From: Tolypothrix sp. NIES-4075
GTDB taxonomy: Bacteria; Cyanobacteriota; Cyanobacteriia; Cyanobacteriales; Nostocaceae
Assembly: GCF_002218085.1 (NCBI RefSeq)
Contig: NZ_BDUC01000010.1
Location: 1,750 to 65,749 of the forward strand
Direction: 5' to 3'
DNA length: 64,000 nucleotides
A model generated the notes under the pieces. The model did not search any database, had not been told where the DNA came from, and worked only from the letters and a program-made list of their open reading frames with translations. How positions within the stretch are numbered: the stretch's first letter is position 1; the number at the start of each line of letters is the position of its first letter. This document shows positions 21,972 through 29,852 of the stretch, piece by piece. A program made the translations under genes and the position numbers.

Positions 21972-22931
21972 TTAGCAATTAGCAACTTGTACAACAATTT
22001 TGCCGCGCACACCTTCCCCACCTTGTTCAAGTTTTTTATGGGCTTGTGCTACTTGATTTAAGGGAAAAGTCATCCCAACAACGGGTTTGATTTGACTCCG
22101 TTCAATTAAAGTTTTCAAGGCTTCAAGTTTAGGACGGGTGCGATCTAGATGTACGAAGTGGACTGTAATATTTTTGAAGATAGCAGCGTTGAAATCTCCT
22201 TTTACACCAGTGACGGTGACTGCGCGACCATCTGTTTTTGTCACCATCAAACTTTGAGCCAAAAGTTCACCGCTGACTGTAGATAAAGTAACGTCAACGC
22301 CTAGACCACCAGTTTCTTTCATAATGATGTCAACAAAGTTTTCTCGACGGTAATCTATTGCTTTATCTGCACCGATGGATTTTACAAAGTCTATGTCGTA
22401 ACCACCGCAGGTTGTGTAAACGTAAGCGCCGGCTGCTTTGGCAATTTGGATTGCAAATGTACCAACACCTCCTGCACCACCGTGAATCAGCACGGTTTCA
22501 CCGATTTTGATATTTGCTTTGGTGATGAGTGCAGCCCAAGCGGTGCCTCCTGCGACAGGTACGCTAGCGGCTTCTAAATGAGATATATTTGCGGGCTTTT
22601 TGGCAATTATTGCTTCATTAGCAACATGATACTCTGCATTAGCACCGTTACCTGCTAAAAGATCGATGGCATAATAAACTTCGTCACCTACCTGATAATC
22701 TTTGACATCAAGAGCGATCGCTTCAACGACTCCGGAAACGTCATAACCTAAAATTGCAGGTAATTTGACTCTCGGTCCAAATATTCCTTGACGTATCCCG
22801 CAATCTGCGGGGTTAACTGAGGTTGCGTAAACCTTAACCAGTACTTCATTTTTACTTAGTGTCGGTTTCTCAACTTCTTGTTCGGCAAAGACTTCTGGAC
22901 TGCCGAAGTTTGTTATCACCATCGCTTTCAT
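21972..22931 (-). CDS. zinc-independent MDR / NADPH:quinone oxidoreductase-like
   Basis: A 319-residue medium-chain reductase. The N-terminal GroES-like domain (VNPADCGIRQG, LGYDVSGVV) lacks the cysteines and histidines that bind catalytic zinc. The Rossmann domain has LIHGGAGGVGTFAIQIAK for NADPH. The family reduces quinones or alpha,beta-unsaturated ketones. It starts 5 bp after the trpC stop with GAAGGA before the ATG, so it is firmly part of the operon. In N. punctiforme I recall tyrP (tyrosinase-like) near this point and no such gene, so a scytonemin role such as redox adjustment of an intermediate is possible, but this is inference. Confidence 0.85.
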   Translation of the reverse strand: MKAMVITNFGSPEVFAEQEVEKPTLSKNEVLVKVYATSVNPADCGIRQGIFGPRVKLPAILGYDVSGVVEAIALDVKDYQVGDEVYYAIDLLAGNGANAEYHVANEAIIAKKPANISHLEAASVPVAGGTAWAALITKANIKIGETVLIHGGAGGVGTFAIQIAKAAGAYVYTTCGGYDIDFVKSIGADKAIDYRRENFVDIIMKETGGLGVDVTLSTVSGELLAQSLMVTKTDGRAVTVTGVKGDFNAAIFKNITVHFVHLDRTRPKLEALKTLIERSQIKPVVGMTFPLNQVAQAHKKLEQGGEGVRGKIVVQVANC

Positions 22932-22936
22932 GTTTC

Positions 22937-23761
22937 TTATTCCTTCGGAAACAAATTACGGGTAGCTTGTTCTACGTCGCTTTGTTTCACTAAAGATTCT
23001 CCCACCAAAACTGAACGCACACCAGCTTCAGCCACTAAGGATAAATCAGCGGGTGTAAACAATCCTGATTCGCTGACGACGGTAATATCCAAGCTTTGCA
23101 ATTCTTGTTGCCGTTGTGCTAACAGTTGCTGTGTAGTTGCTAAATCAACCGTAAAATTTTCTAAATTGCGGTTGTTAATTCCTACCAAGCGGATACCGTC
23201 CAGCTTGAGTACGCGATTCAGTTCGGCTAAGGTGTGAACTTCTACTAGCGCAGTCATCCCTAATTGGTGAATTAGTCGCGAAAAGTCTTGGAGTTCTTCA
23301 TCAGTGAGGATGGCTGCAATTAATAATACAGCATCTGCGCCCGCCGCTCTTGCTGTATAAATTTGGTAGGGATCAATGATGAATTCTTTGCACAGTAGCG
23401 GCAATTCTACCTCTGGACGGATGCGACGCAGATTTTCAAAACTGCCTTGAAAGAACTTTTCATCTGTGAGGACAGAAATACAAGCTGCACCACCGCGTTC
23501 GTAAGATTTGGCGATCGCGATCGGGTCAAAGTCTGCTCGAATAATACCACGACTCGGTGATGCTTTTTTTACCTCAGCTATTAAGCTTGGTCTATAAGGA
23601 CTTTGCTGCAAAGCGCCGAGGAAATTTCGCACCTTTGGTGCAGCAGTTAACTGATTTTGCACAGTTGCCAAAGGCATTTCTTGCTGCATTTGAGCGACTT
23701 CTTGCCTTTTTTGCAAGACAATTTCTTCGAGAATGTGACGGGGAGGGGCTTGGTTCGTCAT
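22937..23761 (-). CDS. trpC: indole-3-glycerol phosphate synthase
   Basis: A 274-residue TIM-barrel enzyme that closes the indole ring from carboxyphenylamino-deoxyribulose phosphate. Signatures: LIAEVKKASPSRGIIR (catalytic Lys), ISVLTDEKFFQGS, LPLLCKEFIIDPYQI, ALVEVHT, GINNRNLENFTVDL and VSESGLF. Length is normal and it is not fused to TrpF. It precedes the MDR oxidoreductase by 5 bp. In the scytonemin operon it helps provide dedicated tryptophan. Confidence 0.95.
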   Translation of the reverse strand: MTNQAPPRHILEEIVLQKRQEVAQMQQEMPLATVQNQLTAAPKVRNFLGALQQSPYRPSLIAEVKKASPSRGIIRADFDPIAIAKSYERGGAACISVLTDEKFFQGSFENLRRIRPEVELPLLCKEFIIDPYQIYTARAAGADAVLLIAAILTDEELQDFSRLIHQLGMTALVEVHTLAELNRVLKLDGIRLVGINNRNLENFTVDLATTQQLLAQRQQELQSLDITVVSESGLFTPADLSLVAEAGVRSVLVGESLVKQSDVEQATRNLFPKE

Positions 23762-23940
23762 AATTTGTTGGTTAGTGGTTAGTGGTTAGTGGATAGTGGT
23801 TAGTGGTTAAGAGTTAGGAGTTAGAAGTTAGGAGTTAGGGCTTTTTCAACCAACAACTAACAACCAACAACCAACCCTTCGGGTTCGCCAGTTGCAACAA
23901 GAGCGGCTCGCCGCCCAACGCACTGCCTCACCACTAACGA
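23762..23940. repeat. trpE-trpC spacer: heptamer repeats and a CCCTTCGGG hairpin
   Basis: GGTTAGTGGTTAGTGGATAG and GTTAGGAGTTAGAAG units, then CAACCAACAACTAACAACC units as an opposing arm. AACCCTTCGGGTT near 23874 is a small perfect hairpin with a TTCG-type loop. Confidence 0.75.
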
Positions 23941-26142
23941 CTAACTAATAACTACTGACTCTTTCGTTTGCGTGTATTTACGTACGACGTTTTTGATGAT
24001 GGCTAAACCGATTTCACCGTTCAAAGTCATGATGGACTCTGGGTGAAACTGAACGGCAGCGATCGCAAGTGTTTGATGTTCAATTCCCATAATTACGTTG
24101 TCTTCGGAAATTGCTGTCACTTTCAATTCTGCCGGCATTTGTAATGGTAGAGCAAATAGTGAATGATATCTACCCACGGCGAAGGATTCGGGTAAGCCTT
24201 GGAACATCACAGAATCTGTATCGGTGACGAAAACCCGCGAAGATTTGCCATGTTGGGGATAGTTGAGAACTCCTAATTCTCCACCAAAAGCTTCTACAAT
24301 GCCTTGCAGCCCCAGACAAACTCCAAAAATAGGAATTTTGCGGCGGACACAAGCGGTGACCATTTCAGGAACTTTAAATTCACTTGGTCTACCAGGACCA
24401 GGAGAGAAAACAACTAAGTCAGGACGTATTGTATCAAAAAGCGATTCTGAGAAGCCATGACGTAGTGTGGTGACGCTTGCGCCAGTTTGCCGGATGTAGT
24501 TGGCTAGTGTGTGAACAAATGAGTCTTCGTGGTCAATTAGTAAGATGTGCTTACCTGGTTCCACATCAGGAATGCATTTGCTCAATTTTGTAGATTTGCA
24601 TTCCTCCATTTTCTCGTCTATTTCTTTGGCGCGGCGAATTGTCTCAAATAAAACAGCGCCTTTGGTGATTGTCTCTTGTTCTTCGGCTTGTGGGATAGAG
24701 TCGTAAAGAACTGTTGCACCAACTCGCACTTCGGCGATTGAATCTTTTAAACGAATTGTTCGCAAAATCAAGCCGGTATTCAAATCACCATTAAAGCTGA
24801 GATAACCAACTGCACCACCATACCAACGTCTAGCGCTACGTTCATGCTGTTCGAGAAATTGCATGGCAGCGCGTTTGGGTGCGCCGGTTACTGTAACTGC
24901 CCATGTATGGGAAAGAAATGCATCTAAGGCGTCAAATTCTTCTCGTAATGTGCCTTCAACGTGATCGACTGTATGAATCAGGTGGCTGTACAATTCAATT
25001 TGCCGACGCCCAATTACTCTGACTGAACCGGGTTCACAAATTCGCGATTTGTCGTTGCGATCTACGTCGGTACACATTGTTAACTCAGACTCATCTTTGT
25101 GTGAGTTGAGTAACAAAAGAATTTGGTCGGCATCGTCAATGGCATTTTGTCCCCGCGTAATAGTGCCACTAATCGGGCAGGTTTCTACGCGCCTACCTTC
25201 AACGCGGACAAACATTTCTGGGGATGCACCGATGAGATATTCTCCACCTAAATTAAATACAAATCCGTAAGGACTGGGATTGATTTTCTTTAAGGTTTCA
25301 AATAGTTTGCTGGGTGATTGTTCGCAAGATTCAAAAAAGTTTTGGCTGGGAACTACTTCAAATAAATCACCTCGACGGAAGTAATCGAGTGCTACTTCAA
25401 CTTGTTTGGCATAGTCGCCTCTTTTATGGTCGGCATTTTGCGCGGGTTGAAGACGTTTGCCGCGATAATCTATCGATTCACCTGTGCGGGGAAGATTATT
25501 TGTGCTGCCATGCGCTGTTTCAAATTCATATTGAAGACGAAATGCGCGTTGTAGATAGTAGTCAACTACGACTAATTCATCGGGCAGATATAATACTAAA
25601 TCCCGCTGGTCTTCAGGACGTTCTAAGCGTTGGGGAATCGGCTCAAATTGAAAAACTAAGTCGTAACCAAACGCACCATAAAGTCCTAAATGCTCGTCTT
25701 CTTTACTTGAGAAGGTATGTAGAATTTCTCGGACAACTGTAAATGCTGAAGGTTGTTTACTGCGGTCTTCTTCGGCAAATAATTGTTGTGTTTTCTTGAC
25801 AGTTCCAGTAATATTATCTTTATTTAAAATTATTTCTTGAAGTTGCTTTGACTGCGATAAACGCTCTAAGAGTAATGGTAAGAGAACGTTGCCGCGATCG
25901 CTTAATGCTTTTAAAGTAAAACTATTCTCTCTTGTAGTTAGTTCTAAGGGGGGATTGACAAATCCAATCGCCCATCTTTTGTATCTACCTGGATATTCGT
26001 AGCTGCTAGTCAGCAAGCCTCCACGCTGAGAATTTAGATAAAATAAAATGTCTTCTAGTGCCGTGTCTATATTGACTTCTGTCATGGAGCGAGAGACACG
26101 CACACCCCCAAGTGTTGTATAAGAGTGCGAATCAACAATCAT
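23941..26142 (-). CDS. trpE: fused anthranilate synthase TrpE-TrpG
   Basis: A 733-residue fusion of both anthranilate synthase components. Residues 1 to about 510 are chorismate-utilising TrpE (LLTSSYEYPGRYKRWAIGF, the tryptophan-binding region, FEVVPSQNFFE, SPEMFVRVEGRRVETCPISG, VDRNDKSRICEPGSV). Residues about 535-725 are class I glutamine amidotransferase (SPGPGRPSEF, FGVCLGLQG nucleophile Cys, VQFHPES). The ATG at 26142 is chosen over a TTG two codons upstream because GAGGA lies 7 bases before it. It begins the trp part of the operon; a 590-bp gap with an antitoxin gene separates it from eboF, so it may have its own promoter. Confidence 0.95.
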   Translation of the reverse strand: MIVDSHSYTTLGGVRVSRSMTEVNIDTALEDILFYLNSQRGGLLTSSYEYPGRYKRWAIGFVNPPLELTTRENSFTLKALSDRGNVLLPLLLERLSQSKQLQEIILNKDNITGTVKKTQQLFAEEDRSKQPSAFTVVREILHTFSSKEDEHLGLYGAFGYDLVFQFEPIPQRLERPEDQRDLVLYLPDELVVVDYYLQRAFRLQYEFETAHGSTNNLPRTGESIDYRGKRLQPAQNADHKRGDYAKQVEVALDYFRRGDLFEVVPSQNFFESCEQSPSKLFETLKKINPSPYGFVFNLGGEYLIGASPEMFVRVEGRRVETCPISGTITRGQNAIDDADQILLLLNSHKDESELTMCTDVDRNDKSRICEPGSVRVIGRRQIELYSHLIHTVDHVEGTLREEFDALDAFLSHTWAVTVTGAPKRAAMQFLEQHERSARRWYGGAVGYLSFNGDLNTGLILRTIRLKDSIAEVRVGATVLYDSIPQAEEQETITKGAVLFETIRRAKEIDEKMEECKSTKLSKCIPDVEPGKHILLIDHEDSFVHTLANYIRQTGASVTTLRHGFSESLFDTIRPDLVVFSPGPGRPSEFKVPEMVTACVRRKIPIFGVCLGLQGIVEAFGGELGVLNYPQHGKSSRVFVTDTDSVMFQGLPESFAVGRYHSLFALPLQMPAELKVTAISEDNVIMGIEHQTLAIAAVQFHPESIMTLNGEIGLAIIKNVVRKYTQTKESVVIS

Positions 26143-26737
26143 GAGCAATTCCTCTAGAATATTTATTAGTCATTTGTCTTTTGGGAACTTTGGGACAAAT
26201 GACAATGGTAATGAAAATGTAATTTAACTTGTCGCCGAGTTTGTTGTAATTACTGAAGTTTTGCTATTTCTTCTTAGTAAAGCGTACTCAATATTAAGCA
26301 ATTGATATATGAAGGATTTTTCGTTACAAATATCAATTCTTTCGCTTTTTTTAATAGTTTATTAATCTAATTAAGCGCTATATTTTCCGAAAATATTACC
26401 TCTTCCTAAAGTTAGAAATAAGTTAGATTTAGGTGATAAATATTCCTCAAAAAACCTGCGTCAAGGGGTAGGGCAAATACACGGAAATTTCGGATAAGTA
26501 TACTTGACAAAAAATGTTTTTTCCGCATGTAACAATTCTATCTGCATTTCTTGATAAACGTAGACGCAGAGGCGCGGAGAACACAGAGAATGAGGTGTAT
26601 AAGTATTGTAATATTGTAAAGTGCGTTACGGATTTCATCCTAACGCACTTCTCTCCTTGATAATGGTGCGTTAGCGCTTCTCGTAACGCACCCTACGTAT
26701 CTATCGTCATTAATAGTTCCAATAACTTGAAGCGACA
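26143..26737. other. intergenic, 595 bp, upstream of trpE
   Basis: AT-rich region between divergent trpE and the antitoxin gene. It probably carries both promoters. Around 26555-26590 there is ACGTAGACGCAGAGGCGCGG-type sequence, a common cyanobacterial dispersed repeat, and at 26621-26692 two GTGCGTTA palindromes. No trp-codon leader peptide was found. Confidence 0.5.
26621..26692. repeat. two GTGCGTTA palindromes
   Basis: GTGCGTTACGGATTTCATCC then TAACGCAC (26621-26648) is the reverse complement of the copy at 3853-3879. GGTGCGTTAGCGCTTC then TCGTAACGCACC (26665-26692) is a second family member. Confidence 0.75.
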
Positions 26738-27001
26738 ATGTATAATGTAGAACTTCCTGCCAATTTGACTGAGTTTGCAGAATTGCTTGGTCGAGTTTTG
26801 GCAGGAGAAGAAGTTATTCTTTCCCAAGCAGGGTTACCCGTTGCCCGCATTGTACCTCTAAATAACCCACCATTACCCCGGATTCCAGAATTAGACCGTG
26901 GTAAGGTGGTCATTGCCTCAGACTTTAACGAACCCTTACCAGAGGATGTTTTAAACGATTTTCTCAGTCTATTAGATATTGATAATGAGAGCAATACTTA
27001 A
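26738..27001 (+). CDS. Phd/YefM-type antitoxin
   Basis: An 87-residue protein with the prevent-host-death fold: VELPANLTEFAELLGRVLAGEEVILSQAGLPVARIVPL. The N-terminal half would bind DNA and the variable acidic C-terminus (FNEPLPEDVLNDFLSLL) the toxin. It is the only plus-strand gene inside the 28.8-kb cluster. A truncated PIN toxin reading frame starts within its last codons (26985). An orphan antitoxin may persist as a transcriptional regulator or simply be decaying. Confidence 0.85.
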   Translation: MYNVELPANLTEFAELLGRVLAGEEVILSQAGLPVARIVPLNNPPLPRIPELDRGKVVIASDFNEPLPEDVLNDFLSLLDIDNESNT

Positions 27002-27062
27002 TACCCATACATTCATTTGGTGGGTTACAGATAATTCTCAACTTTCATCGACACGCTGTTGA
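26985..27062 (+). pseudogene. VapC-type PIN toxin remnant
   Basis: ATG at 26985 overlaps the antitoxin end and opens a frame encoding RAILNTHTFIWWVTDNSQLS, the start of a PIN-domain toxin (usual LLDTHTFLWW). A stop comes after 25 codons (TGA 27060-27062), and there is no further PIN sequence before eboF. The first catalytic Asp is replaced by Asn. A functional PIN domain needs about 130 residues, so the toxin is dead. Confidence 0.75.
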
Positions 27063-27080
27063 TGTGATTTGGTAATTATA

Positions 27081-28481
27081 TTATTTCTGTGATACTTGAA
27101 ACGAGGGTGTATCTACAGTTAAATGATTGAGGATTAACTGACAAACATCGATCGCTTGTATTGATGACTCAAGCAGGTGATTTTGTTTGGTAATAAATAA
27201 TGGACCATTCTCTGGATTGGTGGGAATACAACCGTGAGAACCTTTTACCAATGAAGCATCTAAGGGAATGACATCCATTAAGTAGCGAAACCCAAGTTGT
27301 TTTTTCAGCAGTTTTGCCGCGATTTTCAGTTTGGGAAGCTTGAGTTGCGGGTCAACAAATAATTCTACGGGGTCGTAACCGGGTTTGCGATGGATGTCTA
27401 CGGTTCTGGCAAAATCGGGAGCGCGATTATCGTCAAGCCAATAATAGTAAGTAAACCATGCATTTGGATTGGCGATCACTACCAATTCTCCCGCTCTGGA
27501 ATGATCTAAATGGTAAGCTGACTTTTGGCTATCATCTAAAACGTAAGCTACTCCTGGTGTTTCTTCTAAAAGCGATCGCACTTTGGGAATGTAAAACGGA
27601 TCGTTAACGTAAACATGAGCAATTTGATGATCTGCAACCGCAAATGCTTTACTAGCACCTGGATCTAACAGTTCTCGTCCTAATTCTTCTTTCACTGCTA
27701 GCAAGCCTTTTTGACGCAGAATCCGATTCAGGTGGACGGGTTGAGATACATCAGTAATTCCATATTCTGACAAAACGATGACTTGAGCGCCCCGATTTTC
27801 ATAAAACTCAATCAAATCGGCACAAACTGCATCAATTTCTTGTAAATCCTTGGCTATTTTGTTTACGTCAGTTCCAAATTTTTGCAAGCAATAATCGAGA
27901 TGCGGTAAATAAATTAGTGTCAGCGTTGGGTTAGAGTCTTCTTCAGACCACTTTGCTGAATTAGCAATCCATTGAGTAGACTTAATCGATGTGTTGGGAC
28001 CCCAGAAATTGAATAAAGGAAACTGTCCTAAATCGATTTGCAGTTGCGATCGCCATTTTGCCGGATCGGTGTAAATATCCGGAATTTTCCTACCATCAGC
28101 AGGATACATCGGTCGGGGAGTAACTGCGTAATCTACCGAGGAGTACATATTGTACCACCAAAACAAATTAGCGCAGGTAAAGTCAGGATTTAGGGCTTTT
28201 GCCATATCCCAGACTTTCGGAGCCTGAATTAATTTGTTAGACTGTCGCCAGAACTTTATTTCACATTCATCGCGAAAATACCAACCATTGGCAACAATTC
28301 CGTGTTCGTTCGGTAACTTTCCTGTAAGATAAGTAGCCTGTGCCGAACAAGTGACAGCAGGTAACACCGATTCTACCGAAGCGACTTTCCCACTAGCCGC
28401 CCAACGCGATAAAAACGGCGTATACTCACACAATAAGCTGGGCGTCAATCCCACTACGTTAATAACAACTGTTTTTTGCAT
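27081..28481 (-). CDS. eboF: EboF, alkaline phosphatase/phosphodiesterase superfamily
   Basis: A 466-residue protein of the nucleotide pyrophosphatase/phosphodiesterase type. The N-terminus reads VVINVVGLTPSLL and then PAVTCSAQATYLTGKLPNEHG, where the Thr/Ser nucleophile and metal site lie. VLSEYGITDVSQPVHLNR and HGCIPTNPENGPLF give further metal ligands. No signal peptide is visible, so a cytoplasmic or unusually exported enzyme. EboF belongs to the ebo set, which in N. punctiforme is needed to move the scytonemin precursor to the periplasm. It lies 126 bp downstream of eboE. Confidence 0.9.
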   Translation of the reverse strand: MQKTVVINVVGLTPSLLCEYTPFLSRWAASGKVASVESVLPAVTCSAQATYLTGKLPNEHGIVANGWYFRDECEIKFWRQSNKLIQAPKVWDMAKALNPDFTCANLFWWYNMYSSVDYAVTPRPMYPADGRKIPDIYTDPAKWRSQLQIDLGQFPLFNFWGPNTSIKSTQWIANSAKWSEEDSNPTLTLIYLPHLDYCLQKFGTDVNKIAKDLQEIDAVCADLIEFYENRGAQVIVLSEYGITDVSQPVHLNRILRQKGLLAVKEELGRELLDPGASKAFAVADHQIAHVYVNDPFYIPKVRSLLEETPGVAYVLDDSQKSAYHLDHSRAGELVVIANPNAWFTYYYWLDDNRAPDFARTVDIHRKPGYDPVELFVDPQLKLPKLKIAAKLLKKQLGFRYLMDVIPLDASLVKGSHGCIPTNPENGPLFITKQNHLLESSIQAIDVCQLILNHLTVDTPSFQVSQK

Positions 28482-28499
28482 AATATAAAATTAATTAAG

Positions 28500-28575
28500 T
28501 AGTAAGCACTTCAGTGCTTAAAATGCTTAAAATGCTTAAAATGCTTAAAATAAGCGTTGAAACGCTTACTACATA
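28500..28575. repeat. eboE-eboF spacer: TTAAAATGCT tandem repeat in a hairpin
   Basis: GTAGTAAGCACTTCAGTGCT, then four TTAAAATGC units, then AAGCGTTGAAACGCTTACTAC. The ends are inverted, so a stem-loop forms with the decamer repeats in the loop. Related ends occur near 36538 and 53580. Confidence 0.75.
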
Positions 28576-28607
28576 CCCCCCAAAATATCTTACCTTTTGC
28601 CCTTCAT

Positions 28608-29819
28608 CTAACAACTAACAGCCAACATCTTATTTAAAACCCACTCATACTCACGTTGAATCGATGCTGATAAATCTAGCTTCATTTCACCAGGTAATAC
28701 ATCCCAAGTGTAAGTTTCAATTTCTAAATGATTGCAAACCTGATGATTTTGCAGCAGTTCCAAGACAGTGGTAATGTCATCTTGCGTCGATTGCAAAAGT
28801 TTATAATCGTGGATAAAAATTGGCACATGAAAGTGAATTCGCCATTGAGATGCGGTGGTATTTTCCAAATCTGGTAAGGCGTTTTCCAAGTCGGAATATT
28901 GATTGAAGTCGCTGGTAACTACTTGGTGTAAATACGTAGATTCGGCGAAAGGAAGCAACCGTTGTTTAACTTGGCGGCGTTGTTCGGTATCTTCTGGCAC
29001 ATATACCTGTAAGGCTGCACTAATCTGAATTTTGCCAATTTGAATTCCTACAGCTTGAAATTGCTTGAAGACGGAAACTGGATTTTCAAAGGCGATCGCA
29101 AAATGGCATGTGTCGTAACATACACGCACATGCTCTAACAAAAGCGCTTCGGCTGCTTCTTTGGGTATCTCCAATTCTTGTGCTAAATAAGCACCACCGA
29201 TGGGTAATAAATGCTTTTGGAAATAATCAATTACCTCGGCAGCATTTTCAATTAATCCATCTGGTTCTGGTTCTAAATTTAAGTGCAGCAGCTTTCCCGT
29301 ATCAGCTCGGATGCGTACCATTTCCGCTACAACTTCTGCGATGTGCAAACTAGCGCTGTTGATGACGGTTTGGGAATTTTGATTTCCTTTAAACCAAGGT
29401 TTGTAAGATAACGGTAGTGTCGAAATGCTACCTTCCATTTCGGCAGGTAACAATTCTGCGAGAATATTAGTTAGTTGTAATGTGTAATCTAACCGTTCTT
29501 GTTTTGACCAATCTGGTGCATAAACTTGGTCTTTTACTACTTGCTGATGAAATCCACCATAAGGAAAGCCATTTAAAGTAAACACGTATAAATCATGTTC
29601 GGCTAACCATGATTTAAACTCTTTTAAGGTGTTTCCTTGTAAAAGTTCTTTGGCTGCTATTGCTGCTAAACGCAAGCCAATACCAAACGGTTTTCTGGGT
29701 GCTATTTTTGTTTTTAGTTCTAAAACGTATTGCTGTAAGTTAGTAAAGACTTTGTTCCATTCTTCACCTGGGTGAATGTTGGTGCAATACGTTAAGTGAA
29801 TGTTGTTTTGTATTTTCAC
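28608..29819 (-). CDS. eboE: EboE, xylose-isomerase-like TIM-barrel protein
   Basis: A 403-residue protein beginning MKIQNNIHLTYCTNIHPGEEW, the usual EboE start, here with a GTG initiation codon. The sequence reads as a sugar-isomerase/AP-endonuclease TIM barrel: LHLNLEPEPDGLIENA, VCYDTCHFAIAFENP and LEIETYTWDVLPG place acidic and His residues typical of the metal centre. The substrate is unknown. It follows the eboD gene by 33 bp in the same direction and is part of the ebo set tied to metabolite traffic. Confidence 0.9.
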   Translation of the reverse strand: MKIQNNIHLTYCTNIHPGEEWNKVFTNLQQYVLELKTKIAPRKPFGIGLRLAAIAAKELLQGNTLKEFKSWLAEHDLYVFTLNGFPYGGFHQQVVKDQVYAPDWSKQERLDYTLQLTNILAELLPAEMEGSISTLPLSYKPWFKGNQNSQTVINSASLHIAEVVAEMVRIRADTGKLLHLNLEPEPDGLIENAAEVIDYFQKHLLPIGGAYLAQELEIPKEAAEALLLEHVRVCYDTCHFAIAFENPVSVFKQFQAVGIQIGKIQISAALQVYVPEDTEQRRQVKQRLLPFAESTYLHQVVTSDFNQYSDLENALPDLENTTASQWRIHFHVPIFIHDYKLLQSTQDDITTVLELLQNHQVCNHLEIETYTWDVLPGEMKLDLSASIQREYEWVLNKMLAVSC

Positions 29820-29852
29820 GCTTTCGGAAACGACTTAAGTCGTTACTACGGG

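Noticed and set aside
21886..21978. N-terminal extension of TrpA overlapping the oxidoreductase gene
   Set aside because: Translated spacer repeat; conserved TrpA start is at 21885.
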